A stretch of DNA of 64,000 bases, from the NCBI GenBank assembly GCA_029641185.1, contig JAPWGK010000024.1:1-64000 (forward strand), read 5' to 3'. The translations under genes and the position numbers were made by a program. Below the pieces are notes generated by a model. It did not search any database and was not told where the DNA came from. It saw only the letters and a list, made by a program, of their open reading frames with translations. Positions 13,283 through 25,300 of this stretch are shown one piece after another. The first letter of the stretch is position 1. Each line of letters starts with the position of its first letter. Origin of the DNA: Pseudofabraea citricarpa. Taxonomy: Eukaryota > Ascomycota > Leotiomycetes > Helotiales > Dermateaceae.

Positions 13283-13464
13283 TATAATAATAGTTCTATC
13301 ACTTAACTAATTAGTTAGCTAGCGTACGTGTTATTACTATAATATTATCTGATAATCGGGTTACGTCCGGCTTATATATATATTTTAAGAGTAGATTCCT
13401 TTTTTTTTCTTAGAAATAAATTATATCACGATATTATAATATTTTACTTATAATTACTCTTATA
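13283..13464 (+). repeat. 5' LTR of element B, 182 bp
   Basis: It starts TATAATAATAG and ends CTCTTATA, is directly repeated at 20258-20439, and differs from that copy mainly by C/T and G/A changes. No TGG-type tRNA primer site was recognised directly after it. Confidence 0.93.
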
Positions 13465-13699
13465 TTTTTTATTTTTTTATCTCTTAGGAAAGTAGCCTAT
13501 TATAATTATACGAACTTAACACGAAATTAATTCGAAATCGAAATAATATTATAAAGCAAAGTTAATAGCTTAGTTATTTAATCTCGAGTTATTACTTGCT
13601 TTTAATTAATTAACCCGGGTAATAAAAAGAAAAAGAAATAAAACTAAAGCGATAATAATCTTACCCTAGTTTTATTTACTAGCGATAATAAAAATAAAA

Positions 13700-16600
13700 A
13701 GACTATAGAATTAATATAATAAATCGACGTTACTAAGATAAATATAAAACAAAAGCGTAAAGCTTTCGCCGCGATTAAAGCGAAAAAGAAAGCTATAAAA
13801 AAAAAGATAAAAAAATTATAACGTTTAGAAAAAAAGTAATAATACTTAGATATTAAGCTTAAAAGATTACTTAGTAATATAAATAAGAGAAAAAGTCTCT
13901 TAATAAGAGAGATACTAGTATTTATCCGGCCCTAGAATAATAACGCTTATAAAAGAATACTCGATAAAATAAAGAATAAAAAGAAGAAAAAGAAATATTT
14001 ACGGAAATATAATAAGAAATTATCGATTAAGTTTTAGGACTTTCTTACTTATAAAAGTAAGAGCTTCTAGGAAATATAATCTTTTATAAGCGTTACGAAA
14101 CTTTAATTTAAAATCGATAATAGTAACTGATTCGTTAATAATATAACACGAATTAATTATTATATAATAATATTCGTAAAAGCCCTGGTAGTAAAATAAA
14201 AACGACTCGATTAACACGTAAATATTAAAATACTTAACTAAGAAAACTTTAAGAAATAAATATTCGACTTTATATAAGATAAAAGTAATCGTACTTTTAA
14301 TATTACTAATAAATATAAGCGAGCCTAGCAAAGATCCGGGTAATTTATTAACGAATTCGCTAGTTACCTTAATAGTTTAGAATTAGAATTAGCTATTACT
14401 AATAACCGTAATAAGAAGGATATATTTTATAATAAGTTAATACTAGAACTTAAAACGAATATAATTATATATAATAAAATACCCTAAACCCGTGTTAGAC
14501 TTATATAATTAGCGACTCGGATTAAGAATACCTAAAAATTCTTTTCGGGGTAATTTAATAATAAATTACCTAGCCGTAATTACTTTAGTAAGAACTCGTA
14601 TAAGAATTAATTTAACTAAAATTATACCAGATAAAATAACTAATATAATAATAATAATAAGAGAGTAATATTTACTCGTAAAATAAATAATACGCTTATT
14701 ACTAGTATTAACTCGAGAACTTACTAGAATTATAATAAGATCGGGTATTTAGCCTAGGCTTATATAAAACTAAAAAGAAACTCGATAATAAGATATTATA
14801 AGTATAATTAAAAAGATTATACTTAACCTAATTACCTAAAACGATCGGGCTAAGAAAAAGATTAAGCCCTAGGGATAATATAATATTACTTCGTATAAGC
14901 TTGATATAATATCTAATACGCTAAAGATTAATTATTCTTATCTAGATTACTAATATTAATAAAAACTAGAGGATAAAATAAGCTTTTATTAATAATAAGG
15001 CTAAGGCGAATTATATACGGTAAAGTCTTATTACTAAGTATAAATAAATACTAACAAATAACAAAAATAAAAAGCTAGTTATTATCGATAGTTAGGAAAT
15101 TTAGACTTATAATAGCTATAAGATTAATATTAGGACTACTAATAATAGAGACGATATAATTATATACTAGTAATATTTCGTAGCTTATAACTTTAATCTT
15201 CCTAAAGTTAATATTATTCTAGGATATTTATAATTAATTATAGTAAACCTACGAATTAACTAGGCTAAGGAAACCTAGTTATACTAGAAGCTAGGTATTA
15301 TTTAGATTATTATTACCTTAAAATTTACTAAGTTCTTACGATAAAAGATACTTATAAGTTATCTTACGATAATACTAGCGTTTTATCGCAAGAGGATCGG
15401 GGCGCTTACGTAGGCGTAACTACTTATAATACCCCCGGCTTATAACAAATATAATAATATTTTTGATAATATAATTATTTTTATACTCTTATAATATTAT
15501 CTTATAAAACACGAGATCGACTTAATAAAAAGCAAGAAACTATTATAAGAGCTTATTTACGTACTTTTAGAACTAGAACTTAAGATATTACGAGAATACC
15601 TTAATATTATTATAATCTAAGGCTAGATTCGGCGCTCGACTAACCTAGTAAAAGCCCCGATTATATTTATCCCTAAAAAAAATAAAAAACTTCGACTTTA
15701 TATAAATTATAAAAAGTTAAATCAAGTAATTATTAAAAATCGTACTTTCTTATTATTAATTAGGAAAACCCTTAATAAATTATATTATACGAAGTTATTT
15801 ATAAAACTCGATCTAAAAGATATATATTACCAGATTCGGATACGGTCTAGAGACGAATAAAAAATAGCTTTTTAAACCCGATATAAGTATTTCGAATATA
15901 TAGTTATATCGTTTAGATTATTAAATATACCTGTTATATTCTAGGTATATATTAATTAAGTTCTCTTAGGGTTAGTTAATATAATATATATAATTTATTT
16001 CGATAATATCCTAATATTTTCGGAAAACCTAAATTAGTATAAATCCGTAGTAAAAAAAGTCCTAGATCACTTACGAACCTATTAACTTTATATTAACCTT
16101 AAAAAATATAAATTTAATATTAATAATATAAAATTCCTAGGTTATATTATAAATACTTATAGAATTATTATAAATCCGGAGCGTATTAGGGTAATTAAAG
16201 AATAACTTACCTCTTATAATATTAAGAATATATAAGTATTTTTAGGGTTTACTAATTTTTACTAGCGTTTTATTATAATATATTTAAGGATAACCCGGGA
16301 ATTATTTAATCTCCTAAAAAAGTTAACGAGATCTTTTAAAATAACAATTCAAGTATATTAAGCTTTTAAAACTCTTAAAGCTAAATTTCTAGTAACTCTA
16401 ATACTAAGGTATTTTAATTTTATTTTATTAATTAAAATAAAAACCGATATATTAGGAATAACTATTACTAATATATTAACGTAATTATTTCGTAACAAAA
16501 AATAATATCTAATTATTTTTTATTCTTATAAGTTCTCCTTAGCCGAATCTAATTATAAAACTTATAATACCAAGTTATTAGTAGTAGTTTTAGGTTTTAA

Positions 16601-18600
16601 GTAATAAAGCTATTACTTCTATAATATTCCTAAGGCGATAATAATACGAACCGATTATAATAACCTTAAATACTTTATAACTAAGAGAATATTAAATAAA
16701 TATTAAAGCCGCTAGGCTAAAAAACTAGTTTAATATAATTTCGTACTAGAATATAAGCCGGGTAAAATTAACCTAGTAGATAACTTATTACGAAAGCCTA
16801 ATTATAAATTAATAATCGAAAAAGTAAAATAAAAAGCAAAGATATTATTATCCTTATATATAAAATTATAATATATAACCCGAGGCGTTATTAGAGTAAT
16901 TACAAGGAACCTCTAGTATTAGTAAGAAAACTTAGGGCTTAGGTAACCTGAAACTAATAAGATATTAGGGCTAAAAGATAATCCTAACTTTTTAATAAGA
17001 AAGCTAACACGAAATTATAATAGAAACGTTATTACGGAGCGTTTTAAGCCTATTACTAGTATTACTAGTTATAAATAATATATATCACGAGCGATTACTA
17101 ATAAGATATTTCGTTCCGAAATAATATATAACTTACTAATAAAAACGATATAAGATATTCTTTTTTAGTTATAAAAGGCTAACTTCTTTGTAACTAAAAA
17201 ACGTTTTAAATCGTTACCTAAAGGGGCTAATATTAAAGCAAAGAAAGTTAAATAAAAGATAAACCCTAAGGAGTTACTTTGCTATAACCGATATATTTAT
17301 ATACTAGTAAAAGCTATTATCTGGGCCGAAATCCTTATAATATATTATAATAACTTATATACTAGGTATTTTAGGTTTAGAAGAATATTAGAGCTAATAC
17401 GTAGATTATATTTCTAGTAAGGCTTATAGTATAATATAAAAAACTACGTATAAACTTATAAGATATATTAATAGATAAAATCGAGGTAATACCACTTATA
17501 TAATAAGCTTATATCGCTCCTAGTCTCGACTAAATTATAATAAAAGATTATAATAAACTTTATTATTAGGTTACCTCCTAGTAAATAATAAGGATATATA
17601 TATAACTTAGTATTAGTAATTATTAATAGATTCTTAAAGATAGCCTAGTATATTCCTGTTACGAAAAAGATTAATATACTAAAGCTAGCAGAAATCTTTA
17701 TTTCTTAAATCTAGAAAGATTTCGAGACTCTTAAAAATATAACCTTCGATTATAGCTTATAGTTTACTAGCGAGTTCTAGGGCGTTATTATATTCTACTT
17801 ATAAGTCTAATACCAGCTTAGTATTACTTTTTATCCGTAAATTAACAGTTAAATAAAAAGGTAAAACTAAACGCTAAAATAATACTTATGTATTTATTAT
17901 AACTTTAGATAAACTAACTAGGCTTCGAAACTTATTCTCGCTAAATATACTTATAATAATATAAAATATAAGAACACGGGATTATCTCTTTTTCAGGCCT
18001 TATACGGATTCGAACTAATACTAGGAATAAACGTTAGGGACGTTATTATAAACAAGAAGATAATATATATTATAAAAAGAAAAATTAAGGAAATCGAGAC
18101 TAAATAAAATAAGCTTAAAACTTAACTTAAAGCCGTAATATTAAGATAAAAAAAGTATTATAATAAAAAATATAAACTTATAAAGTTTATTATTAGGTAA
18201 TAAGTAATATTATTAATAAAAAATATCCGGTAACTAAAGCTTAATAAAAAACTTACTAATAAGTACTAGGAATCGTTTAAAATCCTAGAAATAATCGGTA
18301 TATATACGTAAGCTTACCGGTTAAAGCTCCTAAAAAGACTACGAATATATAATATATTTTATATTTCGTTATTAGAATTATATAATAGTCGAAATAATAT
18401 TATTATAAACCTGGAATCTTATAATATTAATAGTTATAAGAAATAAGAAGTTAAGTTAATACTTGCTTACTAAGAAATAAAGAAAAAGCGAGAATACCTA
18501 GTCTAGTAAAAAGATTATTTTATAGCGAACGATACCTAGGAACTCGTAGAGAATATAATAAACGCTAATAAATTAATAACTAAATACCTTAGCACGGTAT
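13700..18600 (+). pseudogene. gag-pol relic of element B
   Basis: With RIP-type stops read as the original codons, a plus-strand frame shows known Gypsy domains. A lysine-rich gag region is near 13740-13850. A CCHC zinc knuckle lies at 14722-14763, with three cysteines and the histidine now reading as Tyr. The protease runs about 14980-15240, ending in an ILGYxWL-like box. Reverse transcriptase covers about 15640-16160, with LRLY and KLDLKD-like motifs; the YxDD box at 15996-16007 reads YFDN, so the catalytic aspartate is lost. RNase H is about 16490-16800 and integrase about 17270-18000. A C-terminal chromodomain lies at about 18475-18590 (WKDY...TWE...NI type). The chromodomain places it among the chromoviruses. 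Confidence 0.88.
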
Positions 18601-20257
18601 AAGAACTAATTATAGCTAGATTAAAAAGGAAATATAAGATATAAGTATTATTATTAAGGGAAATAAACTTTAGTATAAAAACCTTATCTGGCAAGAAGCC
18701 GTAATAAATTTATACCGTATTTGTAATAAACTTCTAATAAGGCTTTATAAAACGTATAAAATCTTAAAACTTATACTAATAAAATAATAAACTTAAGGTA
18801 TAATTATAATAAGGAACTTAATATAAGTATAAGTTATAATATTAAATTAATTTTAGTAAATAATAATATATAAAATAAAGAAAAGTTTTATTTTATTAAA
18901 GAAACTTAAAGCTAAAAAACCTAAATTCCTAGGTATCTTATCCCGAAAACGCTACGGAAAATATACGGAAATATAACGTATTCTTTTAACTTAAGATTTC
19001 TTAAGTTTAAGTTTCTTTTATAATATTAGTAACCTTTATATTTTTAGTTATAAGTTATTCTAATATACCCCGATTTATTTTTATATTAAGTTTCTTAGTA
19101 ATTTCTTACTTAATTTTATCCTAGGAATCTTAGTTTATCTTAAACTTAAAACGCTTTTTTATTATTAGTAATTTTATAAGCTTACGTCTTTTATAAGAAA
19201 TAATAATAAACTCGAGCTTTTCTAAAAGTTTATACTCGAAAGTAATAAAAAAACCTTTTATTTTAATAACTAGGTCCGGATTTATATTAGCCTTGATATA
19301 AATTAATTATAACTTTACTAGGAATAAGATAAAAACTTATAATAAAAAAGCGTAAAAAGCGGTTTATTTCTTACGTTTTAAGAAAAATTATATAAGTTAT
19401 CTTTAATTTAATCTTAGGAGCGGTTTTTTTTATAAATTTCTTTTAGCTAATAAGATTAATAATAGTATTTTATATAATCTTATAAAAAATAAAAGTCGGA
19501 TTCTTCTTATATTTAATAATAAAACTTAAGATAACATGAATTAAACTAATTATTCTAAGGGAAACCTATAAAAGTTAATAGTAAATCCGGGGCGAATTAG
19601 GAATAAATTAGAAATAACTATTTACTAGGGTATACTTTTATTTACTAATATAATAATAATAATTATAAGAATTAGACTTAGGGTTAAACTAGATATATTT
19701 CGTAAGGTTAATAAACTTTAAAAAGCGGATTATATAATATATATAAATCGTACGTATAAGATCCGAAGAAATATTATATAAGAATTATTACGAAAATATA
19801 ATAGCTAGTAAGACGAAAGCTTTTTATTATATATTTATATTATTAAAGGTAATAGTTAATATTAGAAATATTACAGATATAATTAGGAAAAAATATAAGG
19901 AATAAAGATTCGATTTTATTATTAGGGAAAACTATCACGAATATTTATAAAAGAAAAAGGAAAAAGATAAGAAAAATAAGAAATATTTATATTCGTAGAA
20001 AAAAATCTTTTACTAGCGCGTTTTTATAACACGAGGTTAAGGATATATAAATTATAATATTAGAGTAAATATCTTACTAGGATAATTTAACGAATTCGTA
20101 TAAGAGAACTCGCAGAAAATAACCGAATAAAAAAACTATAGATTATCGAATTTCTAATAAAAGATATTATACTAAACTTGCGTATTTCTCGCGTATTACC
20201 TAAGAGTAAACTTATTAAATAAAGTCGCAAGAACTCGATTATAAGAGGAAAAATAAT
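18600..20257. other. 3' non-domain region of element B with a conserved antisense frame
   Basis: About 1.65 kb lies between the chromodomain and the 3' LTR. On the minus strand, around 19290-19090, a frame of nearly 60 codons is free of stops and reads in the same register as element A's plus-strand frame at 9359-9500. Beyond that, stops are only TAA/TAG. It could be a RIP-altered antisense ORF or chance. A purine tract AGAGGAAAAA just before 20258 fits a polypurine tract. Confidence 0.45.
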
Positions 20258-20439
20258 TATAATAATAGTTTTATTACCTAATTAATTAGTTAGCTAATAT
20301 ACGCGTTATTATTATAACGCTACCTAGTAATCGGGCCGCGTCCGGCTTATATATATATTTTAAGAGTAAATTCCTCTTTTTTTCTTAGAAATAAATTATA
20401 TTATAATATTATAATATTCTACTTATAATTACCTTTATA
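20258..20439 (+). repeat. 3' LTR of element B, 182 bp
   Basis: It starts TATAATAATAG and ends CCTTTATA, is followed by the target duplication CGAAG, and is the direct repeat of 13283-13464. Confidence 0.93.
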
Positions 20440-20444
20440 CGAAG
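20440..20444. repeat. target-site duplication of element B, right copy
   Basis: CGAAG, partner of CAAAG at 13278-13282; the single difference is a G-to-A transition. Confidence 0.85.
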
Positions 20445-22155
20445 TATTACTAATATATAATTATATCGTCTTCGTTATTAGTAGTCCTAATATTAATCTT
20501 ATAGTTATTATAAGTCTAAATTTCTTAATTATTAATAATAACTAACTTTTTATCTTTATTATTCGTTAGTATTTATTTATATTTAGTAGCGAGGCTTTAT
20601 CGTATATAATTCGCCTCGGCCTTACTATTAATAAGAGCTTGTTTCGTCTTCTAGTTTTTATTAATATCGGTAATTTAGATAAAAATAATTAGTTTTTGGC
20701 GTATTAGATATTATATCAAGCTTACGCGAAGCGATATCGTATTATCCCTAAAGCTTAATTTTTTCCTTAGCTCGATTATTTTAGGTAATTAGGTTAAGTA
20801 TAATCTTCTTAATTATATTTATAATATCTTATTATTAAGTTTCTTTTTAGCTTTATATAAGCTTAGGCTAAATACCTAATCTTATTATAATTCTAGTAAG
20901 TTCTCGAGTTAATATTAGTAATAAGCGTATTATTTATTTTACGAGTAAGTATTACCCCTTTATTATTATTATTATACTAGTTATTTCGTCTAGTATAATT
21001 TTAATTAAGTCGATTCTTATACGAGTTCTTACTAGAGTAATTACGGCTAAGTAATTTATTATTAAATTACCTTAAAGAAAGTTTTTAGGTATTCTTAATC
21101 CGGGTCGCTAATTATATAAGTCTGGCACGGGTTTAAGGCGTTTTATTATATATAATTATATTCGTTTTAAGTTTTAGTATTAACTTACTATAAAATATAT
21201 TCTTCTTATTATAGTTATTAATAATAATTAATTCTAATTCTAAACTATTAAGGTAACTAGTAAATTCGTCGATAAATTACCTAGATTTCTGCTAGGCTCG
21301 CTTATATTTATTAGTAATATCAAAAGTATAATTACTTTTATCTTATATAAAATCGAATATTTATTCCTTAAAATTTTCTTAGTCGAGCGTTTTAATATTT
21401 ACGTGTTAATCGAGTTATTTTTATTTCGCTACTAAGGCTTTTGCGAATATTATTATATAATAATTAATTCGTGTTATATTATTGATAAATCGGTTATTAT
21501 TATCGATTTTAAATCAAAATTCTATAGTACTTATAAAAGATTATATTTCCTAGAGGCTTTTACTTTTATAAGTAGAAAGATCTTAAAGCTTAATCGATAA
21601 TCTTTTATTACGCTTCCGTAAATATTTTTTCTTTTTCTTCTTATTTTTTATTTTATCGAGTATTCTTTTATAAGTATTATTACTCTAGGGTTAGATAAAT
21701 ACTAGTATCTCTCTTATTAGGAGACTTCTTCCTTTATTTATATTACTAAGTAGCCTCTTAAGCTTAGTATCTAAGTGTTATTATTTCTCTTCTAAATATT
21801 ATAATTCTTTTATTCTCTTTTCTACGGCTTTCTTTTTCGTTTTAATTACGGCAAGGGTTTTACGCTTTTGTTTTATATTCGCTTTAGTAGCGTCGATTCG
21901 TTATATTAATTCCGTAGTCTTTTTATTTTTATTATCGCTAGTAGATAAAACCGGGGTAAAGTTATTATCGTTTTAGTTTCGTTTTTTTTTCTTCTTATTA
22001 CCCGGGTTAATTAATTAAGAGCGAGTAATAGCTTGAGATTAAGTAACTAAGCTATTAATTTTACTTTACGATATTATTTCGATTTCGAATTAATTTCGTA
22101 TTAAATTCGTATAATTATAACAGGTTATTCTCCTAAGGGATAAAAAGATAAAAAA
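20445..22155 (-). pseudogene. gag-protease relic of element A
   Basis: On the minus strand this repeats element B from its leader to about 15180: the lysine-rich gag segment, the CCHC zinc-knuckle region (about 20850-20900), and the first part of the protease next to the B insertion. It is the portion of A cut off from pol by the nested insertion. RIP-type stops interrupt every frame. Confidence 0.85.
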
Positions 22156-22337
22156 TATAAGAGTAATTATAAGTAGAATATTATAATATCGTAATATAAT
22201 TTATTTCTAAGAAAAAAAGAAGAATTTACCCTTAAAATATATATATAAGCCGGACGCGGCTTAATTACCAGGCGACGTTATAATAATAATATATACGTTA
22301 GCTAACTAATTAGTTAAGTAATAAAATCGCTATTATA
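22156..22337 (-). repeat. 5' LTR of element A, 182 bp
   Basis: It is identical in length and landmarks to 8211-8392 and carries the same 'tataagccggacgcgg' block. It is followed at 22338-22342 by AAAAG, partner of AAAAA at 8206-8210. Confidence 0.9.
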
Positions 22338-22342
22338 AAAAG

Positions 22343-25300
22343 AGATAAATAATTAGTTATAAGTAAGAAGAAGAGAAAAGTAAAATTTAGTTATTAATAA
22401 GAAAGAAAAAAGAAGGTTAAGTAGAAAATTCCTAGGTATTTATAATTATAAGGAGACTAAGTAGCTACTTAAGTAGTAATTTACTTAGTATAAAGTAATT
22501 TACTTAACTTCTAAGGTAATTTATAATTACTAAATATTAATTTATATAATTATTCGCTTTATTTATTAAAAGATAAAATTAATAGTTTATCTAAGTTAAA
22601 ATTACTCTCTAGAACCCTAGTATACGACTTATTAATATTATATAATATTTTTCTTATATTTATTTAGTAGATTATTTTCTTATATTAAGTATTTTCTTAT
22701 TTATATTTCTTATATTTATAAGTTTAGTATTTATAAGTATTTATCTTTAGTTTCTTAGTTACTTATACTTTCTTAGTAATAATTATTTATAATATTATAC
22801 TTATATAATATTACTTTATATAAGATATAATCTAATTTAATACTTCTTAAAAAAAAAAGAGTTACTAGTATTAAAAGGATTATATACTTTCTACTTATAT
22901 CTCTTAAGTTATAAGTATTTAATTAAGTCTTAGTACTTTATATAAATAATATATTATATATAAGTTAATATATTTATAAATAAATTAACTAATTAATTAA
23001 CTAAGTATTAATATATATTTATAATTATATATATATTATTTATATATATATATAGCTATAAGATAATTATACTAATAATTATTATAATTATAAAAGTAAC
23101 CTAATAATCTTAGGCTAACTTCCTAAGTATTAGCTAGAATAAGTTAGCTAAATAATATATAAGAAACTTTTTTAGAAAAAACTAATAATAATAAAATTAA
23201 TATAATTATTAAAAGTACTAAAAAAAAAGTACTAGAAGAAGCTTTTATTATATAATTCTAAGTAATTATATAAGTTACTTATATAAAAGAGATTTTTAGA
23301 TAATAAAAACTTAATAAATAATAAAAATTAATTTTATATAAAAAAAAGCTAATAATTATAATCAAGTAAAAAAGTAATTATAATATACTAATAATAATAT
23401 ATAAAAAATCAAGAATAAAATATTTCTTTAGGGTATTTTTTTTATTTTTAGCTAATATATAATATTTTAATACCTAATATTTTAGAGGAAAAATTATAAT
23501 TAGCTTAAGATTTAAATATTTTTTAATAACTTTTTTTATTTAATATTTTACTAATAAATTTCCTTTTATATTATTATTATTATTATTATATATTATTTAT
23601 TTAAGTTTAATATTAATTTTATAATTTAAGTATTATTTTTTTATTTATTTTTTTTTTATAATTAAAAGATAACTAATATATTAAAAGGAAAAAAAAAAAG
23701 TTCTTAAATTATAAAAAGTTTTTTAGAAATTAAAAGCTATAATAAAATTCTAAGAGTTTTTACTAAGTATATATTAAATACTCTAAGTATTATTAATAAG
23801 TTTACCTAGGTAATTCTTTAAATAATTTTAAATAAAATTTATATAAATATAAAATAAAAATATTATAAATTATTAAGTAAAATAATATTTTAATTTTATA
23901 AGTATAAATTTATTTATTTATTTAAATATATAATCTTATATAAGACTAAGTATTAAAAAATAAAAACTTTAAACCTAGAAATAATTTATTATTATAAACG
24001 CTTAAGTAAAAACTTTATAAGAGTAAAATATAAAAGGATTTTATACTAAGACTCTTAGATTATATATAAAATCTACTTAGTAAACTCTTTAAACTTATTA
24101 AAGTTATTATAAAAGCGAATTAACTTATTTTAACTATTATTATTACTAGGTTTAATAAAAGTAATAATAAAAGTAGATATAAGAATAATAATAATAAAAG
24201 TATTAGTAATAAACTTTTTTTTTAAACGATTAGTTTTCTTAAAAATCTCTAGAGTTTTATTATATTTTTTATAAGCTTTATAAAACTTTAAGTAACTTTT
24301 AGGAAATAATAAAAGATTTTTCTTATAAAAACGATTATAAATTATTAGTATAATTTATTTTAAATTATATATAATATTAACTAAAATTTAAAGCTCGCTT
24401 AAGTATATATTTAATTTATTAGTTATTTTATTTTTTTTATTCTTAGTATTATAAAAGTAATATAATATAAATATTTTATTTCGAATCTTAAGAATAAAAA
24501 TATTTAGCTTATTAAAATACTTAGGCTAAAATAATATTAGCTAAAGTTATATAAGTTAAAAAGAAGTTACTTATATAAATATAATATTTTAAGTAATTAA
24601 AACTAATAATATAAGAATTATATTTATTACTTAAAAAATAAAAATAATTAAGTAATATAATAAACGTAAAAAAAGTTTTTTTAATATAAAAAGAATATAA
24701 GAATAATTTTATAAAAGCTTTTAGCTTTCTAGAAGATAATAAAAAAATAAAAGTAATATTAGAAATATTATAATATAATTACTTTAAAAATAAAAAAATC
24801 TAGTTATTATTAGAACTAGAAAAATATTTTAGAGTATTTTTTAAGTACTTAAGAATCTCTTACTAAAAGTATATTTTATAAGATAAGAAAATAAAAAAAG
24901 ATTTCTTTTTTTCTTCTTAGTTATTATTTTTATTATAAGAATTATTATTAATATTTATACTTATATCTTTAGCCTATTAATTAATAGTATTATTAATATA
25001 ATTAAAGTTATTAGTATTAAAAGAATTAATATTTTTATTAATTATAAGAGTTATAAAATTTTTTATAATAATTATATTATTTTTTAAATCTATAACTAAG
25101 TTTTTTAAAGTTATAACTTTATTATTTTTTTCTTTTACTAAGAAAAATAAATATAATTTAATATAATAATATAACTACTTATATTTCTTAACTAAAATAT
25201 TAGATTAATTTCTTCTAGATTTAGTTAAAGTAATAAATAATATAATCCTAATATTAGAAGTAAAAAGCTAAGTTAAAACCCGACTTTATAATTAAGTTTA

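Larger units (their letters stand above)
13283..20439 (+). mobile_element. element B: RIP-dead Ty3/Gypsy chromovirus nested in element A
   Basis: This is a complete 7157-bp element with 182-bp direct LTRs, a 5-bp target duplication, and relics of gag, protease, reverse transcriptase, RNase H, integrase and chromodomain in that order. It belongs to the same family as element A, in opposite orientation, and lies inside A's protease region. Internal CpG is frequent while CpA is almost absent. A conserved region of about 1.65 kb without an assigned domain separates the chromodomain from the 3' LTR. Confidence 0.95.
8211..22337 (-). mobile_element. element A: RIP-dead Ty3/Gypsy chromovirus, split by element B
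   Basis: On the minus strand this element begins with its 5' LTR at 22337 and ends with its 3' LTR at 8211. It is interrupted by element B plus the duplicated target (13283-20444); without these it is 6965 bp. The left part (8211-13282) is homologous to the reverse complement of B from the protease onward, and the right part (20440-22155) to B's gag side. The joint matches B around 15180. Element A lacks about 190 bp that B has at about 18,690-18,885. The interior is full of TAA/TAG stops. In the reverse transcriptase YxDD box near 12451-12462 both aspartate codons now read as asparagine. Confidence 0.92.

Noticed and set aside
14020..14331. 103-codon minus-strand open frame inside element B
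   Set aside because: It is antisense to the RIP-mutated gag relic and is made of AT-rich codons; chance is the simplest explanation.
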